Assembly: GCF_000383675.1 (NCBI RefSeq) | Contig: NZ_KB911820.1 | Coordinates: 62,001 to 126,000 of the forward strand | Source of the DNA: Terracoccus sp. 273MFTsu3.1 | Lineage (GTDB): Bacteria > Actinomycetota > Actinomycetes > Actinomycetales > Dermatophilaceae | Direction of reading: 5' to 3' | Length of the DNA stretch: 64,000 bases | Shown here: piece by piece, positions 8,525 through 17,725 of the stretch | Layout of the letters: each line of letters starts with the position of its first letter | How positions within the stretch are numbered: position 1 is the stretch's first letter | Notes under the pieces: generated by a model | Told to the model about the DNA's origin: nothing | The model's input: the letters and a program-made list of their open reading frames with translations, nothing else | The model's database searches: none | Position numbers and translations under genes: made by a program

Positions 8525-10378
8525 TCAGAACGGGTTGGGGATCGCATCGAGCAGGGTGCGCGTGTAGTCGTCCTTGGGGTCCCGGATGACCCCGAGGGTC
8601 GGTCCCTTCTCGACGACCTTGCCGTTGTTGAGCACGATGACCTCGTCGGAGAGCATCCGGGCGCTCAGCAGGTCGTGCGTGATGTAGAGGATGCCGACGT
8701 CGTTCTCCTTGACCAGGTCGTTGAGCAGCTCGAGGATCTCGGCGCGGATCGACACGTCCAGGCTGGAGATGGGCTCGTCGGCGACGATGATCTCGGGCTC
8801 CACGGCGAGCGCCTTGGCGATGATGACGCGCTGGCGCTGGCCTCCGGAGAGCTCGTAGCCGTAGCGGTTGATGAACCGCTCGGCGGGCGTGAGCGCGACG
8901 CGCTCCAGCAGCTCCTTGACGCGCTCGCGCAGCTCCTCGCCCTTGAGTCCCTGGTAGTTGACGAGCGGGCGGGACAGGACGTAGCCGAGTCGCTTGGCGG
9001 GGTTGATCGAGCTGTACGGGTCCTGGAAGACCATCTGGACGTTGCTGCGGTAGTCGCGCAGTGCCCGGCCCTTGAAGCCCGAGACGAGCTTGTCGCCGTC
9101 GGGACCGTGGAACACGATGCGTCCCTCGGTCGGGGTCTCGACCCCCGTGATCATCTTGGCGAGGGTCGACTTGCCGCTGCCGCTCTGGCCCACGAGCGCC
9201 GTCACCTCCCCTCGACGCAGCTCGAAGCTGACGTCGCTGACCGCCTCCGTGCGGGTGACGGTGAAGCCCCGGCGGCGCTCGAAGACCTTGGAGACGTTCT
9301 CGACCGAGAGGACGACCTCGTTGGCCAAGGCGCTGCGGGACTCGTCCGCGGTCTTGACGAACTGGGGCCCCTCGAAGCCGCGCTTCGGCTCGCCGTGCGG
9401 CCCGGCGCCGCCCTCCTCGTGCTGGAGGTGCGCGACGTGACAGGCCGCACGACCACCGAGGAGCGGCAGGAGCGGCGGGTCGGTCTCGAGACAGCGTTCG
9501 ATCCGCTCGGGGCAGCGCGGCGCGAAGCTGCACCCCGTCATCTCGCGGCTGAGGTCCGGCGGCCGCCCGGGGACGTAGGTGATCTTGACGGTCTCCTCGC
9601 GCGGATCGCCGTAGGAGCCGAGCAGCCCCTTCGTGTAGGGGTGCAGTGGACGGCGTAGGAGCGCGCCCGCGGTCTGGTCCTCGACGATGCGACCGGCATA
9701 CATCACGAGGATGCGGTCGGAGAGGTCGAGCACCGTGCCGATGTCGTGGCTGATGAAGAGGACCGCGAAGCCCTGCTCGGCCTGGAGGCGTCGGACGTTC
9801 TCGAGGATCGAGTGCTGCACGACGACGTCGAGCCCCGTGGTGGGCTCGTCGAGCAGGATGAACTTCGGGTCGAGCGCGAGCGCGAGGGCGAGGTTGACGC
9901 GCTGGCGCATGCCGCCCGAGAGCTCGTGCGGGAAGGCGCTCATGAACTTCGGGTCGATGATGACCATGTCGAAGAGCTCGCGGATACGTCGGGTCACCGC
10001 CTCGCCGCGCAGCGACGAGTGCTGCTCGATGGCGTCACGGAACTGCGCCTCCACCCGGACGACCGGGTTGAGGGAGTTCATGCTGCTCTGGAAGACGGTG
10101 GAGAGGTCACGCCACCGCAGCGAGCGCAGCTCGTCCTCCGGAAGGCTCGTGATGTCGGTCCCGTTGAACTCGATCGAGCCGCCGCTGATGCGTCCCGGCC
10201 GCTGCAGCAGCCTCAGGAGGGCGGTGCCCAGGGTGGTCTTGCCGGACCCGGACTCGCCGATGAGACCGACGAACTCGCCGGGTTCGATCGAGAAGGTGAC
10301 CCCCTGGACGGCGTCGAGCGGTCGGGAGGCCTTGGGCTCGTACCGGACGCTGAGGTCGCGGACGTCGAGGAGTGTCAT
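8525..10378 (-). CDS. oligopeptide/oligosaccharide ABC transporter ATPase, DppD-DppF fusion
   Basis: 617 aa containing two complete ABC ATPase domains. The first Walker A is GESGSGKTT (41-49) with signature LSGGMRQRV and Walker B ILLDEPT. The second Walker A is GQSGSGKST (about 397-405) with LSGGQRQRV and IIVADEPIS. A Cys-rich oligopeptide-transporter C-terminal motif (CSFAPRCPERIERC) sits between them. In most systems these are separate proteins. The start ATG overlaps the permease stop by 4 bases. It powers the DppB/DppC pair encoded just upstream in the transcript. The context points to beta-glucan oligosaccharide import rather than peptides. Confidence 0.93.
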   Translation of the reverse strand: MTLLDVRDLSVRYEPKASRPLDAVQGVTFSIEPGEFVGLIGESGSGKTTLGTALLRLLQRPGRISGGSIEFNGTDITSLPEDELRSLRWRDLSTVFQSSMNSLNPVVRVEAQFRDAIEQHSSLRGEAVTRRIRELFDMVIIDPKFMSAFPHELSGGMRQRVNLALALALDPKFILLDEPTTGLDVVVQHSILENVRRLQAEQGFAVLFISHDIGTVLDLSDRILVMYAGRIVEDQTAGALLRRPLHPYTKGLLGSYGDPREETVKITYVPGRPPDLSREMTGCSFAPRCPERIERCLETDPPLLPLLGGRAACHVAHLQHEEGGAGPHGEPKRGFEGPQFVKTADESRSALANEVVLSVENVSKVFERRRGFTVTRTEAVSDVSFELRRGEVTALVGQSGSGKSTLAKMITGVETPTEGRIVFHGPDGDKLVSGFKGRALRDYRSNVQMVFQDPYSSINPAKRLGYVLSRPLVNYQGLKGEELRERVKELLERVALTPAERFINRYGYELSGGQRQRVIIAKALAVEPEIIVADEPISSLDVSIRAEILELLNDLVKENDVGILYITHDLLSARMLSDEVIVLNNGKVVEKGPTLGVIRDPKDDYTRTLLDAIPNPF

Positions 10379-11319
10379 GCGTCCTCCCGGAGGTGGGGGT
10401 TGCTCAGCAGGTCGACGCCGAAGTTGATGAACGTCGTCGCGGTCATGAGGATCGCGAGCACGAGGCCGGGGGCGAAGACCCACAGCCACAGCCCCTGCGC
10501 GATCGCGCCCTGGGCGTTGGACTGGTAGAGCATCGTGCCCCACGAGACGTTCCGGCTGTCACCGAGGCCGAGGGCCGCGAGGCCCGCCTCCGCCGCGATG
10601 GCGCCGGTCGCGGCACCGACGAAGCTCGCGAGCACGAGCGAGCTCATGTTGGGCATGATCTCGCGGAAGACGATGCGCCACGTGCCCTCGCCCGAGAACT
10701 TCGCCGCGGTGACGAAGTCGCGGTTGCGCAACGTGATGATCTGCGACCGCTTGGCGCGGGCGGCGCCGGCCCAGGACGTGATCGACACGACGCCGACGAT
10801 GAGCCAGAGTCCGCGCACCTCGGAGTACGCGACGAGGGTGATGATGAGCGGGAAGACGGGGATGACGAGGAAGACGTTGGTGATGAAGGACAGCCCGTCG
10901 TCGAGGAGGCTGCCCTCGGCGTAGCCCGAGATGAGGCCGATGACGGTGGCGATCACTGTCGCGAAGAGGCCGCCGAAGAGCCCGACCAGCAGGGAGATCC
11001 GCGAGCCGTAGATGAGCTGTGAGGCGATGTCCTGACCGCTCGTCGTCGTGCCGAGCCAGTTCGTCGAGCTCGGGCCCGCGAGCGGCTCGAAGGAGCCGTC
11101 GAGGGGGTCGTGGGGAGCGATGAGGGGAGCGAAGATCGCCACGAGGACGTAGACGGCCAGGACGATGACACCGACGCGCGCCTTCTTGCTGCTCCAGATC
11201 ACCTGCCACCACTGGTCGGGCGTCTCGACGTCGTTGACCTGCTCCACCGCGAGCTCTTGTCCTGGCTCGCCCGCTGACATGAAGTCCTCGCCTGGGGTGG
11301 GTACCGGGGACGTGGTCAT
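10375..11319 (-). CDS. ABC transporter permease, DppC type
   Basis: Inner-membrane permease, 314 aa. A long cytoplasmic N-terminus is followed by the first helix (VGVIVLAVYVLVAIFAPLIAP) and the OppC-type HDPLDGSFEPLAGPSSTNWLGTT segment. The DppC-family loop, with GEGTWRIVFREIMPN, is present. It overlaps its neighbours by 4 bases on both sides (ATGA), so the three Dpp-type genes are translationally coupled. It pairs with the DppB-type permease upstream. Confidence 0.92.
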   Translation of the reverse strand: MTTSPVPTPGEDFMSAGEPGQELAVEQVNDVETPDQWWQVIWSSKKARVGVIVLAVYVLVAIFAPLIAPHDPLDGSFEPLAGPSSTNWLGTTTSGQDIASQLIYGSRISLLVGLFGGLFATVIATVIGLISGYAEGSLLDDGLSFITNVFLVIPVFPLIITLVAYSEVRGLWLIVGVVSITSWAGAARAKRSQIITLRNRDFVTAAKFSGEGTWRIVFREIMPNMSSLVLASFVGAATGAIAAEAGLAALGLGDSRNVSWGTMLYQSNAQGAIAQGLWLWVFAPGLVLAILMTATTFINFGVDLLSNPHLREDA

Positions 11320-12305
11320 CCTTCAGCCCTCCTTGCCCGGGGGTCCAGCACGCCGTAGAGCAGGTCTGCGACGAGGTTGGCGAGGAGCACGCCGACCGTG
11401 GTCAGGAGCATTAGTGCTTGCAGCAAGGGGTAGTCCTTCTGTTCGACCGCCTCGCCCATCAACCGGCCCATACCGGGATAGTCGAAGACCGTCTCGACGA
11501 GGATCGCGCCGCCCAGCACGCCGCCGAGGGCGAGCGCGAAGCCGGTGACGCTGGGCAGCAAGGCGTTTCGCGCGGCGTACTTGAGCGCAACGTCCCGGTC
11601 CGGCAGTCCCTTGGCCTTGGCGAGCCGGATGTAGTCCTCACCGAGGTTCATGATCATCGTGTTGCGCATGCCGAGGATCCAGCCGATCGGCGTGACGATG
11701 AGCAACGCCAGGGCCGGCAGGAAGGCGTGCGAGACGGCTTCCTGGATGAACGGCCAGTTCCAGCCCGGGGTGGCCTCCTCGTAACCGCCCGACGTCGGGA
11801 ACCAGCCGAGGCTGTAGCCGAAGACGTACAGGAGCAGCAGGCCGATCCAGAACGGCTGCAGCGTGCCGAGGAAGGTCGAGCCCAGCGTGACGACGGAGTC
11901 GAAGCGCGAGTTGCGCCGCCACGCGGCATACGCCCCCAGCACGACCCCACCGACGAACGACAGCACCTGCGCGATGGTCACGAGCACGACCGTCCACCAG
12001 AACGCCTGCGCGATGACCTCGGTCACCGGGAAGGGGTAGTAGGTGTAGGAGAGCCCGAAGTTGCCGTGGATGAGCTCGCCGAGGTACGAGATGTACTGGT
12101 GCCACAGCGAATCCGTCGGGGTGCCGAGCATGGCCCGCATCGCCTCCACCTGGGCCTGGTCCAGGGCGGCGTCCTTGCCGGCCATCCGCTTGACCATGAT
12201 CTCCGCGGGATCACCGGGCTGCAGTCGGGGGATGAGGAAGTTCAGGGTGACGACCGCCCAGAGGGTGGCCAGGAAGAAGCCGAACTTCCGCGCGAAGTAC
12301 GTCAT
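11316..12305 (-). CDS. ABC transporter permease, DppB type
   Basis: 329 aa, six predicted membrane helices. It starts MTYFARKFGFFLATLWAVVTLNFLIPRLQPGDP, the typical DppB/OppB N-terminus, and carries the permease loop around YIRLAKAKGLPDRDVALKYAARNA. The ATG at 12305 lies 62 bases after the binding-protein stop, beyond a strong hairpin that could lower its expression relative to the binding protein. Confidence 0.93.
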   Translation of the reverse strand: MTYFARKFGFFLATLWAVVTLNFLIPRLQPGDPAEIMVKRMAGKDAALDQAQVEAMRAMLGTPTDSLWHQYISYLGELIHGNFGLSYTYYPFPVTEVIAQAFWWTVVLVTIAQVLSFVGGVVLGAYAAWRRNSRFDSVVTLGSTFLGTLQPFWIGLLLLYVFGYSLGWFPTSGGYEEATPGWNWPFIQEAVSHAFLPALALLIVTPIGWILGMRNTMIMNLGEDYIRLAKAKGLPDRDVALKYAARNALLPSVTGFALALGGVLGGAILVETVFDYPGMGRLMGEAVEQKDYPLLQALMLLTTVGVLLANLVADLLYGVLDPRARRAEG

Positions 12306-12323
12306 GCGGGCCTCTCTGCCCGA

Positions 12324-12352
12324 GCCGGGGCGGCTTGACCAGCCGCCCCGGC
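12324..12352 (-). terminator. intra-operon hairpin (attenuator) after the binding-protein gene
   Basis: A 12-bp perfect GC-rich stem (12324-12335 with 12341-12352) and 5-base loop lie between the binding-protein stop and the dppB-type start. Such structures often let the binding protein be made in excess over the membrane parts. Confidence 0.55.
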
Positions 12353-12366
12353 GAAGGCGGGGGTCG

Positions 12367-14049
12367 TCACTTCGGGGCGGTGAGGTGGGTCAGCATCAGG
12401 AGCTTGTCGTCCTGAGGGTTGGCGTACGGGTCCTGCTCGCTCGGCCAGCCGACGGCCTTGTCGGTGCGGTAGATGACACGGGCCGGCGCGTAGATCAGCG
12501 ACGTGACCGGGTACTGCGTCATCATCGTGTCGACGAGCGGGGCGAGGTCGGCCTTCTGGCTCTCCTTGTCCGTGTCGCCGGCGAGCTTCGTCACGGCCGC
12601 GTCGACCGCCGGGTCCTTGAAGCGCTGGACGTTGGGCAGCACCTCGGTCTTGGTCGGCATCTGGCTGCTCGAGAGCTTCGTGCCGAGGTTCTTGGCGAGC
12701 TCGCAGCCACCGTGGAGGTACTCGAGCATCAGCTGGTAGTCGCCGGTCTTCTTCTGGCCGTCCACCGAGTCCGGTGCGCTCGCGGTGACCTTGGACGTGA
12801 TCCCGAGGTCGTTGAGCCCCTTGACGGCCACGTCCGCCATCGCCTGGTAGTCGATGAAGCCGGCCTGGACGGAGAAGTTGACGGCGAGCGGGGAGCCGTC
12901 GGGCAGCGTGCGCTTGCCGTCGGCGCCCTTCTTGTAGCCGGCCGCGTCGAGGAGCTGACCCGCCTTGGCGAGGTCGTAGGGCAGGACCGTGTCCTCACCG
13001 GCGTACTTGTCCGGGAGCAGGCTCTGCATGGACGGCAGCTTGAGACCGGTCTGGCTTGCCGGCTTCATGACGCCGTACGTCGCCTTGAGCGACATCTCCT
13101 GCTTGTTCATGGCGTAGGAGATGGCCTCACGGAACTTCGCGTCGTTGAACGGCGGCTTCTCGTTGTTGCCCGTGAGCACGGTCATCCCGTTGGGCGCGTA
13201 GTAGAAGTGGTTGTTCTTGGGGTCCGCGCTGACGAACGTCTTCTCCGGGTTGGGGATCTCGCCGAAGTACGCGTCGAGCTGGCCGGACCGCAGCTTGAGG
13301 GCTGCCTGCGCGGCGTCGTACTGGCCCTCGAGGACGAGCTTCTTGACCTTGATCTTGTCGGCCTGCCAGTAGTCCGGTCGGCGCTCGAGGACGAGCTGGC
13401 GGCCGTTGAAGCTGCCCACCTTGAAGGGGCCGGTCGACACGGGCGTCTTGTCGACGTACTTGGTCGGGTCGCCGACCTTCGAGTAGATGTGCTCCGGCAG
13501 GATCTTCGACGAGATGATCCCGTCGTACTTGGGCGCGGCGTTGCCGGAGAAGGCGAAGACCACCTTGTTGCCCTCCGCCGTCACGCTGGTGGCCGGCGCA
13601 CCGAAGGTCGACGTCCAGACGCCGGGCTTGTCGAGCGCCGGGTACTGCTTCATGAGGTTGAAGGTGAAGGCGACGTCCGCGGCCGTGAACGGCTGGCCGT
13701 CCGTCCACTTGACACCCTGGCGGATGTCGAAGGTGAGCTTCTCCCCGCCCTCCCAGGTGGCCTTCTCGGCCAGCCACGGAGTCTCCTCGCAGGTGAGCGC
13801 GTTACGCACGATGAGCTGCTCGTAGAGCCACGTCGTGGTCAGTGGCTTCGGCGCGTAGGGGTTGTAGTTCGCGAGGCTGCCGACGGATGCGTCTGCCTCC
13901 GAAGGGAACGTCAGCTGGGCGATCATCCCGCCGGCTCCGGCTGCGCCGTCGCTCTCCTTCTGTTTCGCGCTGCCGGCACAGCTGGCGAGTGCGAGTGCGG
14001 CGGTGAGGCCGGTCACGATCAGCACGGGCTTACTTCGAGTCAGCGTCAT
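12367..14049 (-). CDS. family 5 (DppA/OppA type) extracellular solute-binding lipoprotein
   Basis: 560 aa with a lipoprotein signal (LALASC, Cys24). The family 5 hallmark LTFDIRQGVKWTDGQPFTAADVAFTF is visible near residues 105-130. Members bind peptides, nickel, or oligosaccharides (for example cello- and manno-oligosaccharides in Thermotoga). Next to beta-glucan enzymes an oligosaccharide ligand is the better guess. GGAGGT lies 6 bases before the ATG. A sigma70-like promoter is at 14080-14110. Confidence 0.9.
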   Translation of the reverse strand: MTLTRSKPVLIVTGLTAALALASCAGSAKQKESDGAAGAGGMIAQLTFPSEADASVGSLANYNPYAPKPLTTTWLYEQLIVRNALTCEETPWLAEKATWEGGEKLTFDIRQGVKWTDGQPFTAADVAFTFNLMKQYPALDKPGVWTSTFGAPATSVTAEGNKVVFAFSGNAAPKYDGIISSKILPEHIYSKVGDPTKYVDKTPVSTGPFKVGSFNGRQLVLERRPDYWQADKIKVKKLVLEGQYDAAQAALKLRSGQLDAYFGEIPNPEKTFVSADPKNNHFYYAPNGMTVLTGNNEKPPFNDAKFREAISYAMNKQEMSLKATYGVMKPASQTGLKLPSMQSLLPDKYAGEDTVLPYDLAKAGQLLDAAGYKKGADGKRTLPDGSPLAVNFSVQAGFIDYQAMADVAVKGLNDLGITSKVTASAPDSVDGQKKTGDYQLMLEYLHGGCELAKNLGTKLSSSQMPTKTEVLPNVQRFKDPAVDAAVTKLAGDTDKESQKADLAPLVDTMMTQYPVTSLIYAPARVIYRTDKAVGWPSEQDPYANPQDDKLLMLTHLTAPK

Positions 14050-14079
14050 TGCAGACCTCCGTAGGGGGCGTTTTGCGTC

Positions 14080-14110
14080 AGGCTAGGCGTGCAGCGACGG
14101 CCCGTGTCAA
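14080..14110 (-). promoter_or_regulatory. candidate promoter of the Dpp-type operon
   Basis: On the minus strand a consensus TTGACA (14110-14105) and TAGCCT (14085-14080, TAnnnT type) are separated by 19 bases, about 30 bases upstream of the binding-protein start. The spacer is slightly long. Confidence 0.45.
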
Positions 14111-14123
14111 CGACTTGAGACCA

Positions 14124-14137
14124 TGTAAGTACTTTCA
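14124..14137. promoter_or_regulatory. candidate LacI-family operator in the divergent control region
   Basis: TGTAAGTACTTTCA is a 14-base palindrome with one mismatched pair, the usual size and TGnAA..TTnCA style of LacI-family sites. It sits between the divergent Dpp-type operon and the GH94 operon. It also falls exactly between TTGAGA (14115-14120) and TACCCA (14138-14143), a possible plus-strand promoter. The 8-mer ACTTTCAT recurs at 14161. Confidence 0.45.
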
Positions 14138-14226
14138 TACCCACTTCCGTGCTGCCCCCGACTTTCATTTGTTTTCAGGCGGATTCGTCTATCGCTGATC
14201 CGAGGGCCCACTGGTAGGAAGGAGAG

Positions 14227-17200
14227 GTGCCCGACGACAACGCCGTCCTGACCGCCCCCACGGTCCTCACCCTGGAGGGCAGCTCCACGCTGTTCGCCGA
14301 GGTGCTCGACAACGGCGCCCTGCGCCGTCTCGAGGCCTTCGGCACCAGCCTGCTGCTGCACCCCGCGACCGTCGCCGAGGCGGGTCTGACGAACGTCCAC
14401 CTGCGCGTGCACCGGCCGGACGGCATCCGTCGTCGGGCCCTGCTGGGCCCCGGCAGCGGCTCCGTCGTCACCTGCGTCGACGGCTCCCTCGACGGCTCCG
14501 TCGAGGCCTCCCTCGACGCCTCCGTCGTCGTCACCGGCCGGCACGAGGGACTGGACTACCGCCTCACCCTCCGGCTCGGTGACGGGTCGCCGGCCACCCC
14601 GACGTGGCACTGGGACCTCGAGCTGACGAACACGACCGGCGAGCCCGTCACCGCTGACGCGGTGCTGACCCACGACCCCGCTCTCGCGCCCCTCGGCAAC
14701 GTCCGGATCAACGAGTACTACGTCAGCCAGTACCTCGACCTCACCCCGGTGGCGACGGACGGTCATGGCACCGCGGTCGCCGTGCGCCAGAACATGCCCG
14801 GCGAGCGCGTGCCGTGGCTCATGGTCGGCACGACGGGCACGGGCACCGGCTGGGCGACGGACGCCCTCCAGCTCGTCGAGCGCACCGGGCGCGGCGTCGA
14901 CTGGCCCGGCCTCGACGCCGTCGACCTGCCGGGCGAGCGCCTCCAGCACGAGCACTCGCTCATCGCGCTGCAGGACGCCCCGGTCGAGATCGCACCGGCC
15001 GACACCCACCGCACCGGCTTCTGGGGCATCGCCCTCGAGGACCACCCCGAGGCCACGTCCGACGCCGACGCCCGCTGGGCCGACGTCGCGATCGCGGCCA
15101 CCCCGACCCCGTGGGCGCCGGCGGGCGACGGCGCCCACGGCCGGCCCGTCAGCAGCGCTGCAGACGGCAGCGACGACGCGGCGACGCCCGCCACGCTGTG
15201 GTCGTCCAGCCCCGCCTTCCCGTCGCGCGACCTCGACCGGGCCGAGCTCGACGACGCCGGCCTGCTCGACGACCGCACCGACGTGGAGACGACCGCCGAC
15301 GGCACCGAGCTCGCCTGGACCGTCCGCGGCGGCCAGCTCGTCACCCCCGCCAAGGAGCTCGCGGTCCTGCGCCCGCACGGCCACCTGCTGCGCACCGGTG
15401 ACACCTTCACCCCCGACTCGCGGTCGCTCGCGTCGACGGTGTGGATGGCCGGCACCTTCCACTCGCAGATCACGCGCGGCCACGTCGGTCGCGACCCCGT
15501 CGTCACGGGCCGCCGCACCTACCTCGGCCTCCAGCGCGCCCACGGCGTGCGCCTCTTCGTCGAGGACGCCGACAGCGCGTGGAGTCTCCTCGAGACCCCG
15601 AGCGCGTGGTTCACCGGCCTCGACCACTGCACGTGGTGGTATGCCGCCGCGTCGGGTCCCCTGCTCACCGTGACCTCGAGCGCCCCCGCCGACGACCATG
15701 CCCTGACCCTGTCGGTCGGCCAGCGCGGCGCGGCTCCCCGCCGCGTCCTGCTCGCCCTGCAGGTCGCCGACGACCTGTCCGAGGCCCCGTCGGTGACGAC
15801 GGCCGACGACCACGTCGACGTCACGACGGCGAACGACCCACGGCCGTGGCGCATCTCGTGGACCGGCCTCGGCGACCCGGAGGTCGGCGATGCACGGCTC
15901 CAGGCCGACGGCGTCGGTCGCGGACCGGGCTGGATCACCGTGCTCCTCGACCCGAGCGAGCAGCTCGAGGTGGTCATCCGCTCGGCCCCTGGCGCCGGGG
16001 ACTCAGTGGTCGGCGAGGTCGTCCCGTCGGGCGAGCACCTCGGAGCAGCGTTCTGGGACAAGGCCGCTCATGCCGTGACCCTCGATGGGTCGGCGCTGGG
16101 CGATGCCGGCTCCCAGGCCCGGAACCTCTCGGCGGCGCTGCCGTGGTTCACGCACAACGCCTTCGTCCACTACCTCTCACCGCGCGGGATCGAGCAGTTC
16201 TCTGGCGGCGCGTGGGGCACCCGCGACGTCTGCCAGGGGCCGGTCGGCCTGCTCACGGCCCTCGGTCGGCAGGACGCCGTCCGCGACGTGCTGCTCCGCG
16301 TCTTCCGGGCGCAGAACGCCCGCGGCGACTGGCCGCAGGCCTTCGAGTTCCTCCCGCCGCTGCCCGAGACCGGACAGCAGGACTCGCACGGCGATGTCGT
16401 CTTCTGGCCCGTCCTCGCGGCCGGGGACTACCTGCGCACCACCGGTGACGCGAGCCTGCTCGACGAGACCGTCGCCTTCGTCGGCGACGACACGCTCGGC
16501 GAGCCGGCGAGCGTCGCCGAGCACCTGCGGCGTGCGGTGGCCCGCATCGCGGAGCGCACGGTCCCCGGGAGCCCGCTGCCGGCATACGGCCACGGCGACT
16601 GGAACGACTCGCTCCAACCGGCCGACCCGCACCTCGCCGCCCACCTCGTGTCCACGTGGACGGCGGTGCTCCAGACGCAGTCGCTGCGGACGCTCGCCGA
16701 GGGGCTGCACGCGGTCGGCGCGCCCGGCGGCACGACGGCCCTCGCCGCCGACGCCGACGAGCTCGCCGAGCGCACCCACGACGCCCTCCTCGACCAGCTC
16801 GCGGCCGACCCGGTGCTCCCGGGCTACCTGCTGCAGCACGAGGACGGGCATTTCGAGCCGCTCGTCCACCCGACCGACGAGCGCACCGGCCTGCACTACG
16901 GGGTGCTGCCGTGGATCCACGCGATCGGCGCCGACCTCATGACGCCCGAGCAGGCGCGCCACCACCTCGACCTCATCGAGGAGCACCTCCTCGGTCCCGA
17001 CGGCGCGCGCCTCTTCGACCGGCCGGTCAGCTACGTGGGTGGCCCGATGGCCGTCTTCCAGCGCGCCGAGGCGAGCACCTTCTGGGGCCGCGAGATCGGG
17101 CTCATGTACATGCACGCCCATCTGCGCTACGCCGAGGCACTGGCCCGTGTCGGCGACGGCGCGGCCCTGCTCACGGCGCTGGCCAAGGCGAGCCCGGTCG

Positions 17201-17724
17201 GGCTGGACGCGCTCGTCCCGCAGGCCCGCCCGCGTCAGACGACGTGCTACTACTCGTCGTCCGACGGCGCCTTCACCGACCGCTACGACGCGTCGGAGCG
17301 GTATGCCGCGCTCATGGCGGGCGACGTGCCGCTCGAGGGCGGGTGGCGCGTCTACTCCTCCGGCCCCGGGCTCGTGCTGCGGCTCGTCACCGAGGTGCTC
17401 CTCGGCGTCCGCCAGCGCGGCGACGACGTCGAGATCGACCCGGTGCTGCCGCCGAGCGGCGAGACGGGGGCGGGCGAGCTGACGGCGACGTTGCCTCTCG
17501 CCGGCACCGACCTCACGATCCGCTACGTCGTCGGGCCGGAGGGCCACGGCGTCCGCCGCGTCACCGTGGACGGGCGCGAGCTCGGCCTGCGACCGCTGAC
17601 CAACCCGTACCGCAGGGCAGGAGCGGCCGTCCGCACTGCAGACCTGCTCGCTGCCGTGGCGCCCGACGCCGACCCCGGCAGCAAGACCCAGACCACCACC
17701 GAGATCCTCGTGGAGACCCACTGA
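14227..17724 (+). CDS. GH94 phosphorylase, 1,2-beta-oligoglucan phosphorylase-like
   Basis: 1165 aa, close to the length of Listeria 1,2-beta-oligoglucan phosphorylase and longer than cellobiose phosphorylase. Such enzymes cleave beta-1,2-glucan oligomers with phosphate to give glucose 1-phosphate. The catalytic domain shows HNAFVHYLSPRGIEQFSGGAWG and TRDVCQGP, and the DWND motif (791-794) that holds the general acid. A phosphate-side HYGVLPWIH segment follows. There is no signal peptide, so it is cytosolic. GTG at 14227 is preceded by AGGAAGGAG. The GH3 gene follows after one base. Another GH94 specificity cannot be excluded. Confidence 0.82.
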   Translation: MPDDNAVLTAPTVLTLEGSSTLFAEVLDNGALRRLEAFGTSLLLHPATVAEAGLTNVHLRVHRPDGIRRRALLGPGSGSVVTCVDGSLDGSVEASLDASVVVTGRHEGLDYRLTLRLGDGSPATPTWHWDLELTNTTGEPVTADAVLTHDPALAPLGNVRINEYYVSQYLDLTPVATDGHGTAVAVRQNMPGERVPWLMVGTTGTGTGWATDALQLVERTGRGVDWPGLDAVDLPGERLQHEHSLIALQDAPVEIAPADTHRTGFWGIALEDHPEATSDADARWADVAIAATPTPWAPAGDGAHGRPVSSAADGSDDAATPATLWSSSPAFPSRDLDRAELDDAGLLDDRTDVETTADGTELAWTVRGGQLVTPAKELAVLRPHGHLLRTGDTFTPDSRSLASTVWMAGTFHSQITRGHVGRDPVVTGRRTYLGLQRAHGVRLFVEDADSAWSLLETPSAWFTGLDHCTWWYAAASGPLLTVTSSAPADDHALTLSVGQRGAAPRRVLLALQVADDLSEAPSVTTADDHVDVTTANDPRPWRISWTGLGDPEVGDARLQADGVGRGPGWITVLLDPSEQLEVVIRSAPGAGDSVVGEVVPSGEHLGAAFWDKAAHAVTLDGSALGDAGSQARNLSAALPWFTHNAFVHYLSPRGIEQFSGGAWGTRDVCQGPVGLLTALGRQDAVRDVLLRVFRAQNARGDWPQAFEFLPPLPETGQQDSHGDVVFWPVLAAGDYLRTTGDASLLDETVAFVGDDTLGEPASVAEHLRRAVARIAERTVPGSPLPAYGHGDWNDSLQPADPHLAAHLVSTWTAVLQTQSLRTLAEGLHAVGAPGGTTALAADADELAERTHDALLDQLAADPVLPGYLLQHEDGHFEPLVHPTDERTGLHYGVLPWIHAIGADLMTPEQARHHLDLIEEHLLGPDGARLFDRPVSYVGGPMAVFQRAEASTFWGREIGLMYMHAHLRYAEALARVGDGAALLTALAKASPVGLDALVPQARPRQTTCYYSSSDGAFTDRYDASERYAALMAGDVPLEGGWRVYSSGPGLVLRLVTEVLLGVRQRGDDVEIDPVLPPSGETGAGELTATLPLAGTDLTIRYVVGPEGHGVRRVTVDGRELGLRPLTNPYRRAGAAVRTADLLAAVAPDADPGSKTQTTTEILVETH

Positions 17725-17725
17725 C

